This document shows positions 1-8,940 of a stretch of 64,000 nucleotides of DNA, piece after piece (the stretch's first letter is position 1; every line of letters begins with the position of its first letter). This DNA is from Nonlabens ulvanivorans (GTDB lineage: Bacteria; Bacteroidota; Bacteroidia; Flavobacteriales; Flavobacteriaceae): assembly GCF_000755285.1 (NCBI RefSeq), contig NZ_BBMK01000001.1, forward strand, positions 992,001 through 1,056,000. The letters are read 5' to 3'. The notes beneath the pieces are model-generated. The model made no database searches, was not told the origin of the DNA, and worked only from the letters and a program-made list of their open reading frames with translations. The position numbers and the translations under genes are program-made.

Positions 1-89
1 TCATCATCATTAAGTTCAAATAAAAATGGTGCGTCAGACTCTTCAAATGGTCTTAAAATTAATCGATCTGTCTCAAATCTTAGTATCAT
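1..89 (-). CDS. GNAT acetyltransferase, N-terminal fragment (cut by window edge)
   Basis: On the minus strand an ATG at 87-89 opens a frame that runs off the left edge. The visible 29 residues contain ETDRLILRPFEESD, the opening strand and helix typical of RimJ/RimL-like GNAT N-acetyltransferases. Its ATG overlaps the TGA of the upstream gene (ATGA), so the two are probably translationally coupled. Only the first 29 residues are visible, so the acetyl-CoA loop cannot be checked and the substrate is unknown. Confidence 0.7.
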   Translation of the reverse strand, partial: MILRFETDRLILRPFEESDAPFLFELNDD

Positions 90-370
90 ACACGGGTATC
101 ACTCCAGTCGCTATGTCTGTCAAAAACAACTTCGGCAAATGGGCATAATGGATTGATTTTTAGATTTTCCGCTTTCGCGAAAGTGTAACTAGCCTCTATC
201 AACTTGCTACCTAAACCATTGCCTTCCATACTTGGGTTCACTTCAGTATGATCAATGGTCATGATTTGATTTTCTAAGGTATAAGTTAGTTCAGCAACAG
301 TATTGCCGTCCTTCTTCATATAAAAGATTCCTCTTTTATCGTTCTGTTTATGTTGAATAGGAAAGTCCAT
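86..370 (-). CDS. small GNAT-like N-acetyltransferase (YidJ/CG14615 type)
   Basis: A 94-residue protein made of one short acetyltransferase core. It has a central strand (AELTYTLENQIMTIDHTEV), then the acetyl-CoA pyrophosphate loop EGNGLGSKLIEAS at about 49-61, and the C-terminal NPLCPFAEVVFDRH. This matches the compact GNAT_YjdJ-like family of about 90-100 residues, so the gene looks complete. It ends inside the ATG of the next acetyltransferase gene (ATGA overlap). A palindrome copy at 170-183 encodes part of TFAKAEN between the loop and the last strand. The substrate is not known for this family. Confidence 0.75.
   Translation of the reverse strand: MDFPIQHKQNDKRGIFYMKKDGNTVAELTYTLENQIMTIDHTEVNPSMEGNGLGSKLIEASYTFAKAENLKINPLCPFAEVVFDRHSDWSDTRV
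170..183. repeat. palindrome copy, 14 of 16 bp
   Basis: CGCTTTCGCGAAAG followed by TG; within the small acetyltransferase gene, read as part of TFAKAEN. Confidence 0.85.
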
Positions 371-425
371 GGTTTTATTTTAAAATTACTTTATTAAACT
401 ATTTGAGCAAAATTATACCCATTTT

Positions 426-1124
426 TCACTTCAATGGTTCTTGATCTTTAAGGAATATGCGAGCGGTATGCGATCCATGTAAAATTTCTTGGTCATTTTG
501 CACTCTTATATAACTACCTTCTCTAAGACCTATTACAGGAATCGTATTGTAAAAATGAAATTCTTTTATACGTTGTTCACGTGTTTCTCCCATATGTGTA
601 GAGCCTTCAATAGGATCCAGATAATGTGGGTTTATATTGTATCCTAGAGCACCAGTGGTTTTAAAGCTTACTGGTTGCACTACAGGCATATCGTTAGTAG
701 TGCGCATGTTAAGACCACAAATGTTGCTGCCAGCACTAGTGCCCATATAAAAGGTACCTTTAAAAATTGCTTTTCTTAGAGGTGTCATTAAATCCAGATC
801 ATGAAGTGTTTTTACTAGTTGAAATGTATTACCACCACCTGTGAAAATTGCTGATGCCTGTAATAGTGCGTCTTGCTTATTTTCTACCGTATGTATACCA
901 GTAACGTTAATTCCATGAGGTTGTAAAACATGGTGTACTTTTTGAGTATAATCATCATGGGATACACCACCTGGTCTTGCAAATGGAATGAACAATAAAT
1001 CTGTGATGTTTTCTTCTTTAAAAACAGCTAGTAAATCTTCTAGCAAATATTGAAGGTAACCACTGCCATGTATAGTAGATGTACTTGCGACGATCATGTT
1101 TCTCATAAGAAAACTTTTAGGCAA
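426..1124 (-). CDS. pepE: Peptidase E (alpha-aspartyl dipeptidase, S51)
   Basis: A 232-residue cytosolic serine peptidase that cleaves dipeptides with N-terminal aspartate. The nucleophile elbow GTSAGSN is at about 128-134, and the preceding FTGGGNTFQL segment at 94-103 is also characteristic of family S51. Length fits the family (about 230). Translation could begin at the first ATG (MPKSFL) or seven codons later at MRNMIVAS, which aligns better with the usual N-terminus. Its only near neighbour on this strand is the GNAT pair, with no obvious functional link. Confidence 0.85.
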   Translation of the reverse strand: MPKSFLMRNMIVASTSTIHGSGYLQYLLEDLLAVFKEENITDLLFIPFARPGGVSHDDYTQKVHHVLQPHGINVTGIHTVENKQDALLQASAIFTGGGNTFQLVKTLHDLDLMTPLRKAIFKGTFYMGTSAGSNICGLNMRTTNDMPVVQPVSFKTTGALGYNINPHYLDPIEGSTHMGETREQRIKEFHFYNTIPVIGLREGSYIRVQNDQEILHGSHTARIFLKDQEPLK

Positions 1125-1204
1125 AGGTATTTAACAATTAATTGGATAATGTTATCGTTATCTAAAAGGCAATTTGAATTAAATTGCTTAACATAATTTA
1201 AACT

Positions 1205-2032
1205 ATGAAAAATTTCATATATCTATTCCTATTTCTAGGGATGTTATCTAGTGCACAGGTAGAACGTGTACAGATAAAAGGGACCATTAGTTCTGATTTG
1301 AATTCTGACTTAAGCGGTATTACTATATTTAATAACAACTCTTTAGAAGGCACCATCACTAATAATAATGGTGTTTTTTACATAGATGTTAAAAAAGGTG
1401 ATCAACTTTCTTTTAAAGCAATACAATTTGAGTCGTTTTCTTTAAATGTTTCTGATGTGGTAATCAAAGAGAAAAAAATACAGTTAGGTCTTAATGCAGA
1501 TGTAAATGAATTGGAAACCGTTAATTTGAGTTCTACTAGTTTTATGATACCAGTAAAACGTGTAGAAACAGTTGATTCTGGATTAGAAAAAGTTTCCCTA
1601 GAGAATATTAGAACAGCAGCAGTAGATCGTATTGATAATACTTTCTCTGATCGTGTAAGGCAACCTAATGAATATGCCGTACGTGCAGAAGCTTTTCAAC
1701 AAAGTCAACCGCGATTCAATATGATAGGTCTTTCAACTACTATCAATACTGCAAATATTGCTAGAAGTCTAGATGTTAAAAACATCTCTAAAGATGATAG
1801 TGTGCCTGTTGAGACTAATGCTCTGGTTTTACTTAAAAATAAATACAGTAAAGAATATCTTTTAAACTACCTCGATTTAGAAGAAAAGGATTTTATAGAA
1901 TATGGGTATTTTGTTCAAGATAATGGTCTCACAAAGGAACTTGTACAAGCAGATAATGAATTAGATCTATTAGAGTTTTTATCTCAACAAGCTGTAATGT
2001 TTAAGAAGCGTAAAAAGAAAACAGATGAATAA
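1205..2032 (+). CDS. secreted protein with carboxypeptidase-like regulatory domain, paralogue 1
   Basis: A 275-residue protein with a Sec signal peptide (FIYLFLFLGMLSSAQ). A CarboxypepD_reg-like beta-sandwich follows at about 22-110 (IKGTISSDLNSDLSGITIFN ... GTITNNNGVFYIDVKKGDQL). The C-terminal half is family-specific, with conserved blocks DRIDNTFSDRVRQP, EAFQQSQPRFNM and VLLKNKYSKEYLLNYLDL. The next gene overlaps it by 8 bases and has the same architecture, so this is a tandem duplication. The family is common in Flavobacteriaceae and has no known function; an envelope location is inferred from the signal peptide. Confidence 0.75.
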   Translation: MKNFIYLFLFLGMLSSAQVERVQIKGTISSDLNSDLSGITIFNNNSLEGTITNNNGVFYIDVKKGDQLSFKAIQFESFSLNVSDVVIKEKKIQLGLNADVNELETVNLSSTSFMIPVKRVETVDSGLEKVSLENIRTAAVDRIDNTFSDRVRQPNEYAVRAEAFQQSQPRFNMIGLSTTINTANIARSLDVKNISKDDSVPVETNALVLLKNKYSKEYLLNYLDLEEKDFIEYGYFVQDNGLTKELVQADNELDLLEFLSQQAVMFKKRKKKTDE

Positions 2033-2843
2033 ATTCTTATTTATATTTTTTATTTCTTTCATGGCTATAGGCCAGCAAGAGCGCGTTCAAATCTCAGGTT
2101 ATATTCAAAATGAACTTGATGAGCCAGTTGAAGGGATAACCATCTTTAATGAGAATAGTTATGAGGTAACAGTGACAACCGCAACGGGTACTTATAGAAT
2201 AGATGTAATGGCAGGTGATAAGATTGTTTTTAAATCTGTTGATCACGAGCCTGTCACACTTATAGTCACAGATCGTACTATTCAAGAAAAAGTAGTCGCG
2301 ATCACATTAGGCAACGGTGTCAATGTATTAGATGAGGTTTTACTAGAAGGTGATCAGAACATATATCTTAATCTTAAAAGACTAGAAACCGCAGACACTA
2401 GACTCGAAAAAATTTCAGGACAAAACATGTGGACACCGGCAATTGATAGAACTGAGAATACACTATCCGATATGGTACGTCAACCAGAAGATTATGACTT
2501 ACGTCACGAGGCTATGATGCAATCACAACCACGTTACAATATGTTTAATCTCGTGGGATTACTTGCAGCAGTTGTTTTGAATACAGCATTAAATGCAATT
2601 AACTTTGATTTTGGCTCGGCAAACACGGTAGAAGAACGATTTGATGTAGCTATTTTAAAAAACCAATTTGATGCTGACTACCTAGTTGAATTTTTAGATA
2701 TTAAAAAAGAGAATCTATATGATTTCATTTATTTTGCGACAGATCGAGGATTGAATAATCAACTGATGCAACAAGAAAATGAACTCGTGCTACTTCAGTT
2801 TCTTTCTGATACTGCAGTAGCTTACAAAGAAAGAAAGCAATAA
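2025..2843 (+). CDS. secreted protein with carboxypeptidase-like regulatory domain, paralogue 2
   Basis: A 272-residue paralogue of the preceding gene, starting inside its last codons. It has a signal peptide ending near AIGQQ, then the carboxypeptidase-like sandwich (VQISGYIQNELDEPVEGITI). The shared C-terminal blocks are DRTENTLSDMVRQP, EAMMQSQPRYNMFNL and ILKNQFDADYLVEFLDI. It differs by a hydrophobic stretch VGLLAAVVLNTALNAI at about 177-192 where paralogue 1 has a polar segment, so it may contact the membrane. Function unknown. Confidence 0.75.
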   Translation: MNKFLFIFFISFMAIGQQERVQISGYIQNELDEPVEGITIFNENSYEVTVTTATGTYRIDVMAGDKIVFKSVDHEPVTLIVTDRTIQEKVVAITLGNGVNVLDEVLLEGDQNIYLNLKRLETADTRLEKISGQNMWTPAIDRTENTLSDMVRQPEDYDLRHEAMMQSQPRYNMFNLVGLLAAVVLNTALNAINFDFGSANTVEERFDVAILKNQFDADYLVEFLDIKKENLYDFIYFATDRGLNNQLMQQENELVLLQFLSDTAVAYKERKQ

Positions 2844-2855
2844 TTTAATTATATA

Positions 2856-3394
2856 ATGATGAAAAAATAACCGCACTATTATTTATGGCAGTCGCCATAA
2901 CCTTAACAACATCGTGTGACAGCGATGATGATTTACCAGTATCTCAACCCATTCAAGTAAATACTTTTTGCTATGGAGATCAAACCACTAATTTTGAAAC
3001 GATAGGAGCCTTTAGAGAAGAGCCACAAGTTGGTGGTGGAACTGGAGTGCTTACTGAAGTAACAGTTTATGGAGATGGACTGCAGCTTAATGATATGGAA
3101 GAGTTAGAAGGAGCTGGTGTTTTAATGCAAATTAGTTTTTACGGTAATTCTTTAGATGATTTTCAAACAGGACTTTATCAAATTGCAACTACTGAAGAAC
3201 CTGCAGACGCATCTTTAAGCTATATTCTTGATTATGATACTGCTGGCATGTTCAATACATCAATAGCCTTAGAAAGTGGCTTTATAAGAGTAGAAACTTA
3301 TCAAACTGGATATGCAATTACAGTAGACGGCATAGATATTAATGGTGATGAATTACATGGCATCTATTTAGGTAATGTAGCTCTTTTACAATAG
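2856..3394 (+). CDS. putative lipoprotein (start broken by a 1-base deletion)
   Basis: As read, ATGATG at 2856-2861 is followed by A6 at 2862-2867 and an immediate stop. Adding one A gives a standard lipoprotein leader: MMKKITALLFMAVAITL, then TTSC with the lipobox cysteine, then an acidic DSDDD stretch. The deduced protein is about 179 residues. I do not recognise the mature domain, which is strand-rich and ends in DGIDINGDELHGIYLGNV. The A7-to-A6 loss fits the other homopolymer deletions in the window. Outer-membrane anchoring is inferred from the lipobox. Confidence 0.65.
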
Positions 3395-3429
3395 ATTAAT
3401 ACTTAAAAGGATTAAATTCTTACTTCTAT

Positions 3430-3975
3430 ATGAAATACATATTCTTATTCTTATTGATACCGTTTTTATCACAGGCATCTTTTGGAGACCATGATGTTGA
3501 AGAATTACGCTTTCGCGAAAGCGCAACCAACACAGCACATAAGTATTACCTTTCTGTGTCTAATGTAAAATACAATTCAAAGGTAGGTGCTCTACAAATG
3601 ACTTCTCGTTTTTTCATTGACGACCTTGAGGACGTACTTTCTGCAAGGGCAGATAAGAGTGTTGTGCTTACTGAAAAAGGTAGCTTAGAAATTCATAAAT
3701 CTTTAATTGGTGATTATTTTAAGTCACGATTGCGTGTGAAGGTGGACGGAGAATTAATTCTAATCGAATATCTAGGTGCAGAGGTCGAGAATGATCAATT
3801 AGTACTTTATATTGAAATACAAGTGAATCAAGAGCCTTCAGAAATTGAGATGCGATTTACAGCGCTTATGGAGCTTTTTGAAGATCAGAAAAATATGGTG
3901 CATCTTAAAATAAAAGGTGAGCGTAAGACATTACTTATGATTGCAAAAAAGAAAATAGACTCTGTGAAGTTTTAG
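3430..3975 (+). CDS. DUF6702-like periplasmic protein
   Basis: A 181-residue protein with a cleavable signal peptide (YIFLFLLIPFLSQASFG). The mature part, beginning HKYYLSVSNVKYNSKVGALQMTSR, resembles the small exported DUF6702 family of Bacteroidota, which often sits directly upstream of an M1-type peptidase gene, as it does here. A full palindrome copy at 3508-3523 is translated as RFRESA between the signal peptide and the conserved domain. No catalytic residues are evident. Family assignment is from memory. Confidence 0.6.
   Translation: MKYIFLFLLIPFLSQASFGDHDVEELRFRESATNTAHKYYLSVSNVKYNSKVGALQMTSRFFIDDLEDVLSARADKSVVLTEKGSLEIHKSLIGDYFKSRLRVKVDGELILIEYLGAEVENDQLVLYIEIQVNQEPSEIEMRFTALMELFEDQKNMVHLKIKGERKTLLMIAKKKIDSVKF
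3508..3523. repeat. palindrome copy, full 16 bp
   Basis: Exact CGCTTTCGCGAAAGCG in the DUF6702-like gene, read as RFRESA. Confidence 0.95.
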
Positions 3976-4038
3976 TTAAATTTCTTTTGAGTAATCTATT
4001 ATTCTTATTTTAGCAACTCTATAAACTAAATCAAAAAA

Positions 4039-6338
4039 ATGAAAGCTATTAAACTATTGTTTGTCAGTATGTTGATGGTTTCTTTTTCAGGTTTTGCTCA
4101 AGAAGCAGAACAGGCAGAAGAGCCAAAAGCAGAAGAACACTACAACATTAACAAATTCCGCCAGCTATATCAGGAGTTTTCTACTCCTAACCAATATCGT
4201 AGTGCTAGTGGTGCTCCTGGTCCTAAATATTACCAGCAACGTGCTGATTATGAAATGGACATAAGATTGGATGATGCAAATCACCATATCTATGGTTATG
4301 AAACCATTACTTATACTAACAATTCTCCAGACGTATTAGATTATTTATGGGTGCAGTTAGATCAAAACATGCGTGCAAAAGATTCAAAAACTCCTTTAAT
4401 TGAAGGTGGTGGAGTTGCTCCATTTGCGCAGCCTGCAGGTTTTGCTGGTGAGTATCTTTCAGAGCCTTTTGATGGTGGTTTTAATATCAAAAAGGTATTG
4501 GACTCTAAAGGAAATCCTTTAAAGTACATGATTAATCAAACTATGATGAGAGTTGAAATGCCTAAAGCACTTGCTCCAGGTAAGAAATTTGAATTTGACA
4601 TTGAATGGGACTATAACGTTAATAATCATGTTGAAGGACGTGGACGTAGTGGTTATGAAGAATTTCCTGATGGTCACAGAGCTTATGTGATTGCACAATT
4701 CTATCCACGTATGTGTGTTTATAATGATGTTGAAGGATGGCAAAATAGCCAGTTCTGGGGGGGACGTGATGAATTTGCATTACCATTCGGTTCTTTTGAA
4801 GTTAATATTACGGTACCAGAAGATCACTGGTTAGATGGAACAGGTAAATTGACTAATCGTAAAGATGTTTACAGTAGTGAAGAGTTGAGAAGATATGAAA
4901 TGGCACAACGCACGTTTGATGAGCCAGTAGTAATACGTACTCAACAAGAAGCTGAGAAATTAGCGATGATGCCAGGTGCTACTAAGATGAAACTTGGAAG
5001 TTAAAGGCAGATTATGTTCGTGACTTTGGATGGACATCTTCACGTCGCTATGTTGCAGATGCTATGGCGGTAAAAGTAGGAGGAAAAGATATCATGGCAG
5101 TTTCTATATATCCGCCAGAAGGAAATCCTTTATGGGAGCAATGGTCTACTAAAGCAGTTGCACAGACTTTAAAGTCTTACTCTAGAATGACATTTGACTA
5201 TCCTTACCACAAGGCTATCTCTGTACACGCAAAAAATCAAGGGATGGAATATCCTATGATCTGTTGGAACTATGGACGTCCAGATGCAGAAGGAAACTAC
5301 AGTGATCGTGTTAAGTTTGGTATGATATCAGTTATTATACATGAAGTAGGTCATAACTACTTCCCGATGATTGTGAATAGTGATGAACGCCAGTGGACAT
5401 GGATGGATGAAGGATTAAATACTTTTGTACAATATGTTGCAGAGCAGGATATGGGAGAGAATTATCCAGCATCTATTGAAGGACTAGATGCATATCCATC
5501 ACGTAGAGGACCGGCTGCGGCTATTGTGCCTTACATGGCTGGAGATCAACGCTACATAGCGCCAATTATGAGTAAAGGTTTAAATACTTACCAATTTGGT
5601 TCTAACGCATACGGTAAACCAGGTACCGCTTTAAATATTTTGCGTGAAACAGTAATGGGTCGTGAATTATTTGACTACTCTTTCCGTACATATTCTCAAA
5701 GATGGATGTTTAAGCACCCAACACCTGAGGATTTCTTCCGCACTATGGAAGATGCAAGTGCTATGGATTTAGACTGGTTTTGGAGAGGATGGTTCTATAC
5801 AACTCAGTTTAATGACATGGGAATTAAATCTGTAGATAAATTTTATGTATCTGCTGATATGAATCAAGAGATGAAAGACTACCTTGAAGAAAGAAACATT
5901 CCTAAAGATCGAGTTCCACAACTTGTTTACATGGTTAAAGAAGGTAGTGAAGACTATAAAGAAGAAATGAAAGGAAAAGCTCCTAGTGAAGTTGTGAGCG
6001 ATTTAAAAGATTATATGATGGATAACTTTACTGCAGACCAACGCGCTGCAATGAAAGAGCCTAAGTATTTCTATCAAATCACGGTTGAAAAGCCAGGTGG
6101 ATTAGTAATGCCTATTATCATTGAGTATACTTATGCTGATGGTACTTCTGAAACAGTTACTCATCCAGCAGAAATCTGGAGATTGAATGATAAAGAAGTA
6201 AGTCTATCTAAGGCGACTCAAAAAGAGATTGTAGGAATCGTTATCGACCCTAAGTTAGAGACTGCAGATATTGATACTTCAAATAACTCATGGCCACAAG
6301 AGCCTAAAGTGGATAAGTTTGAAGAAATGAAGCAATAA
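4039..6338 (+). CDS. M1 family metallopeptidase (frameshift at ~4990)
   Basis: An exported zinc aminopeptidase of about 766 residues. A signal peptide ends near FSGFAQ. The zinc motif HEVGHNYFP and downstream WMDEGLNTF (HExxH-x18-E) lie just after the middle. The frame breaks at A3 4990-4992; one more A restores KMKTWKLKADYVRDFGW, a stretch conserved in the family, and joins 4039-5004 to the frame continuing to 6338. A G7 run at 4757-4763 gives FWGGRDEF, probably one glycine more than relatives. A strong terminator follows. The break is most likely a sequence error. Confidence 0.85.
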
Positions 6339-6357
6339 GAAGCTTCCAACTAATATT

Positions 6358-6392
6358 TTAAAAAACCAGATTCACAATGAATCTGGTTTTTT
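6358..6392 (+). terminator. rho-independent terminator after the M1 peptidase gene
   Basis: Inverted repeat AACCAGATTC-acaat-GAATCTGGTT followed by a T run. It lies 20 bases after the peptidase stop codon and before the next gene's likely start at 6424. Confidence 0.85.
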
Positions 6393-6423
6393 GTGTTATA
6401 AGGTTAAGTATTATATTCGTCTT

Positions 6424-7272
6424 ATGAAGTACGGCATTCTTTTTATATTCATTTTTTTCATATTTAGTTGTGATGATCCATCATTAGAGGACCCTAATTC
6501 TGATATAGATGAGGTACTAGAACCTGTAAATGATTTAAGACAATTAAGCTCTATTCAAGTTGCGTTTAACAGTGCTACTAATGTTACTCGTGATATTAAT
6601 TTTATCTATAATAATCTAGATTTATTGTCTACAATTATAGAGTCTGGTAGTGTTGATCAAACAACGCTGGCTAGTTACAGTAATGGTAATAAATTAGAGC
6701 AATTGGATATTAATGATAATGTGTTTCCTGCTTTAAATATTAGTGTCGCTTATGATAATGATGATAGTATTCAAGCAGTAGCCATTGTAGAAATCAGCTA
6801 TACAGATATAGCTGGAATTTTTTACAATAAAACGCTCTATGTTGATGCGCAAAACAGATTTAATAGAGTAGTGACAACAGAGACAAGTCTAGGAGGCGTT
6901 ACAACACAGGTTGAAGAATTAAGGCTTCAATACTCGCAAAACTTCAATGTTTTACGTATCGAAGAAATTGCTAATGACGGTTTTACAGTCATAGGATATT
7001 CTGACTTCACATATAATTTTAACAACAATCCTTTTACAGATATGAATGATATCATTAGACTTTTTATGTTTGATGAGTTTATTCCATATAGTCGTTATCT
7101 ACCTGCAACTCGTTTAGACTATGATCTTTCGACAGGAATAGCAATGCTAGAACGAAGTATTGACTATCAATATACATTAGATAATAATGGTTACCCAGTT
7201 TCTAGAGAGCTTCAAGTTACTGAAGGAATGATGACTTCATCATACTTTGAATTCTTTAATTATAGGCCATAA
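6424..7272 (+). CDS. hypothetical lipoprotein
   Basis: About 282 residues from the ATG at 6424. An upstream in-frame ATG at 6391 lies in the terminator tail and is less likely. The leader YGILFIFIFFIFSC ends at a lipobox cysteine followed by acidic DDPSLEDPNSDIDE, typical of exported flavobacterial lipoproteins. The mature region is rich in Asn, Asp and Tyr and strand-like, with no recognised motif. It may be a surface lipoprotein of no known function. It stands alone between a terminator and the tatA-like gene. Confidence 0.6.
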   Translation: MKYGILFIFIFFIFSCDDPSLEDPNSDIDEVLEPVNDLRQLSSIQVAFNSATNVTRDINFIYNNLDLLSTIIESGSVDQTTLASYSNGNKLEQLDINDNVFPALNISVAYDNDDSIQAVAIVEISYTDIAGIFYNKTLYVDAQNRFNRVVTTETSLGGVTTQVEELRLQYSQNFNVLRIEEIANDGFTVIGYSDFTYNFNNNPFTDMNDIIRLFMFDEFIPYSRYLPATRLDYDLSTGIAMLERSIDYQYTLDNNGYPVSRELQVTEGMMTSSYFEFFNYRP

Positions 7273-7311
7273 TTTATCAAATTCTTAAATCGCTATGACT
7301 AGCGCAAATAG

Positions 7312-7319
7312 TATATTTG
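7312..7319 (+). promoter_or_regulatory. possible -7 box upstream of tatA-like gene
   Basis: TATATTTG matches the Bacteroidota -7 consensus TANNTTTG. No convincing TTG -33 element is seen at the right spacing. Transcription would start at or very near the ATG at 7324, giving a leaderless or near-leaderless mRNA. Confidence 0.35.
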
Positions 7320-7323
7320 CAAT

Positions 7324-7599
7324 ATGATAAGTCTACCACTTTTTATCAGTACACCAGAGCTTATGATAGTAGGCCTAGTGGTTATTTTAGTCTTTGGATC
7401 AGATAAGCTGCCAGAGATTGCTCGTGGTATCGCACGCGCCATGAATACGGTGCGTAATGCTACAGATGATATCAAGAATGAAATTTCTAAAACGGCCGAT
7501 GAACACGGCTTTACAGAAGACGTGAAACAAATCACCTCTAAAATAGAAGAAGTAAAAGACCAGATTGAAGAAACTGGTTCTATTAAAAGAAGGTTTTAA
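7324..7599 (+). CDS. tatA: TatA/TatE-family twin-arginine translocase subunit
   Basis: A 91-residue protein with one N-terminal membrane helix (PELMIVGLVVILVFGSDKLPEIARG at about 10-34). The hinge FGSDKLPEIAR and an amphipathic, charged C-terminal helix rich in Lys/Glu follow. This is the standard TatA/B/E architecture of the pore-forming subunit that exports folded proteins with TatC. TatC is not in the window. The stop codon overlaps the start of the PAP2 gene (TAATG). TatA versus TatB cannot be separated from sequence alone. Confidence 0.8.
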   Translation: MISLPLFISTPELMIVGLVVILVFGSDKLPEIARGIARAMNTVRNATDDIKNEISKTADEHGFTEDVKQITSKIEEVKDQIEETGSIKRRF

Positions 7600-8171
7600 T
7601 GTGGGAATGGCTTGTTGAATTAGATCAGCAAATTTTCACATACATTAATGGTTCTTATTTTAATCGATTTGATGTCTTCTGGCTATTTGTGACAAGATTA
7701 GAGACTTGGTTGCCGCTATATATTACCTTTTTCATTTTACTTATTGTAAAACTACCTAAACGGTTAAACTACATCGCTTCACTAACTGTTATTATAGCTA
7801 CCCTTACTGCGATAGGCTTAACAGACTTAGTTAAAAACGCTGTCGCAAGGTTAAGACCTAATAACGAGCCTATTTTGCTGGATAGTATAAATGTCTTACA
7901 ACGACCAGAGAATTTTAGTTTCTGGTCTGGTCATACCGCTGTAAGTATGACGGTTAGTTTACTAATGTTTTTGATATTAAATAATTATACCAAATCGAAA
8001 TGGTGGCTGCTGTTTTTTATATGGCCTTTACTGTTTGCCACATCGCGCATTTTTGTAGGTGTGCACTACCCATTAGATGTGCTTGTAGGCGCTCTTGTAG
8101 GATTGTTTTTGGGAGCTACCTTTTATAAGTTGTTGATGAATTTATTTGATCGATTACAACACACGACTTAA
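7599..8171 (+). CDS. PAP2-family phosphatase (membrane)
   Basis: A 190-residue multi-pass membrane protein with the three phosphatase motifs: KNAVARLRP at 79-87, WSGHT around 109-113, and SRIFVGVHYPLD near 149-160. These supply the catalytic histidines of the acid phosphatase/haloperoxidase superfamily. Such proteins in Bacteroidota dephosphorylate undecaprenyl pyrophosphate or lipid phosphates; which one is not decidable here. The gene overlaps tatA by one base and converges on the O-methyltransferase gene with an 18-base overlap. Confidence 0.85.
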   Translation: MWEWLVELDQQIFTYINGSYFNRFDVFWLFVTRLETWLPLYITFFILLIVKLPKRLNYIASLTVIIATLTAIGLTDLVKNAVARLRPNNEPILLDSINVLQRPENFSFWSGHTAVSMTVSLLMFLILNNYTKSKWWLLFFIWPLLFATSRIFVGVHYPLDVLVGALVGLFLGATFYKLLMNLFDRLQHTT

Positions 8172-8806
8172 AGTTAATCCATCTCTAATAGAAAATAGTA
8201 CAGTTTGCAATCGTGGATCTTCTTTAAGTAGTTTGTTAAACTCTAGTAAAATAGGAGTAGAGTTATCCTTAGGGTTAACAGTTTCGACCACCTTTCCATG
8301 CCATAATACATTATCAGATAATATTAAAGTACCAGGATTCACTTTTTCCATTATGGCATGAAAATAATTGATGTAGTTAGGCTTATCAGCATCTATAAAA
8401 ATCATATCAAACTTCCCTTCTAACGATGGGATAATGTCTAACGCTGGGCCTACCTTTTGTGTTATGGTGATTTTATTATTTACGCTTTCGCAGAAGCGTG
8501 TAAAATACCTTCCTGCTAGACCTTCAAGTTCTTCATTGATATCAATAGTAATAAGTTCGCTTCCCACGGGCATACCTTCTGCAATGCAAAGAGCAGAGTA
8601 ACCGGTAAAAGTACCTAGTTCTAGCACGCGCATAGGTGATTTTAAATGAGATATCATGCTCAATACACGACCTTGATAAGCTCCAGATAGCATAATGGCT
8701 TGTAAAACCTTCTGATGCGTTTCGCGAGTTAGGTCTTTTAGTATTTGAGGTTCATCTTGAGAATGTGCGACAATATAATCGTCAAGGTTTTGTGGTAAAA
8801 AAACAT
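8154..8806 (-). CDS. SAM-dependent O-methyltransferase, family 3 (start region frameshifted)
   Basis: A class I methyltransferase of the catechol/caffeoyl-CoA type, about 217 residues. It shows the SAM loop VLELGTFTGYSALCIAEG, the acidic LITIDINEE strand end, and the metal-site motif FIDADKPNY. The in-frame sequence continues upstream of the first internal ATG (8693) through FLPQNLDDYIVAH but meets no start. One more base in the A7 run at 8797-8803 connects it to an ATG at 8804-8806 giving MFFLPQNL, the expected N-terminus. A decayed palindrome copy at 8483-8498 encodes RFCESV. Confidence 0.8.
8483..8498. repeat. palindrome copy, decayed
   Basis: CGCTTTCGCAGAAGCG, differing near the second half of the core; in the O-methyltransferase gene, read as RFCESV. 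Confidence 0.7.
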
Positions 8807-8940
8807 TTCTGTTACAAGTTGTTAATAGGTGCTAATTGAAACTGAAAATAATAGTTGAATATTACTTAAATGAATTTGGTAATTATTTTCTGAATATTAG
8901 AGGATTTATAGGTCAATATCAGATTGCTTTAATAGACTGA

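Noticed and set aside
8807..8940. Possible small gene or RNA in the 134-base gap between the O-methyltransferase and ACMSD-like genes
   Set aside because: AT-rich sequence with no convincing frame, hairpin or promoter box; I see nothing there.
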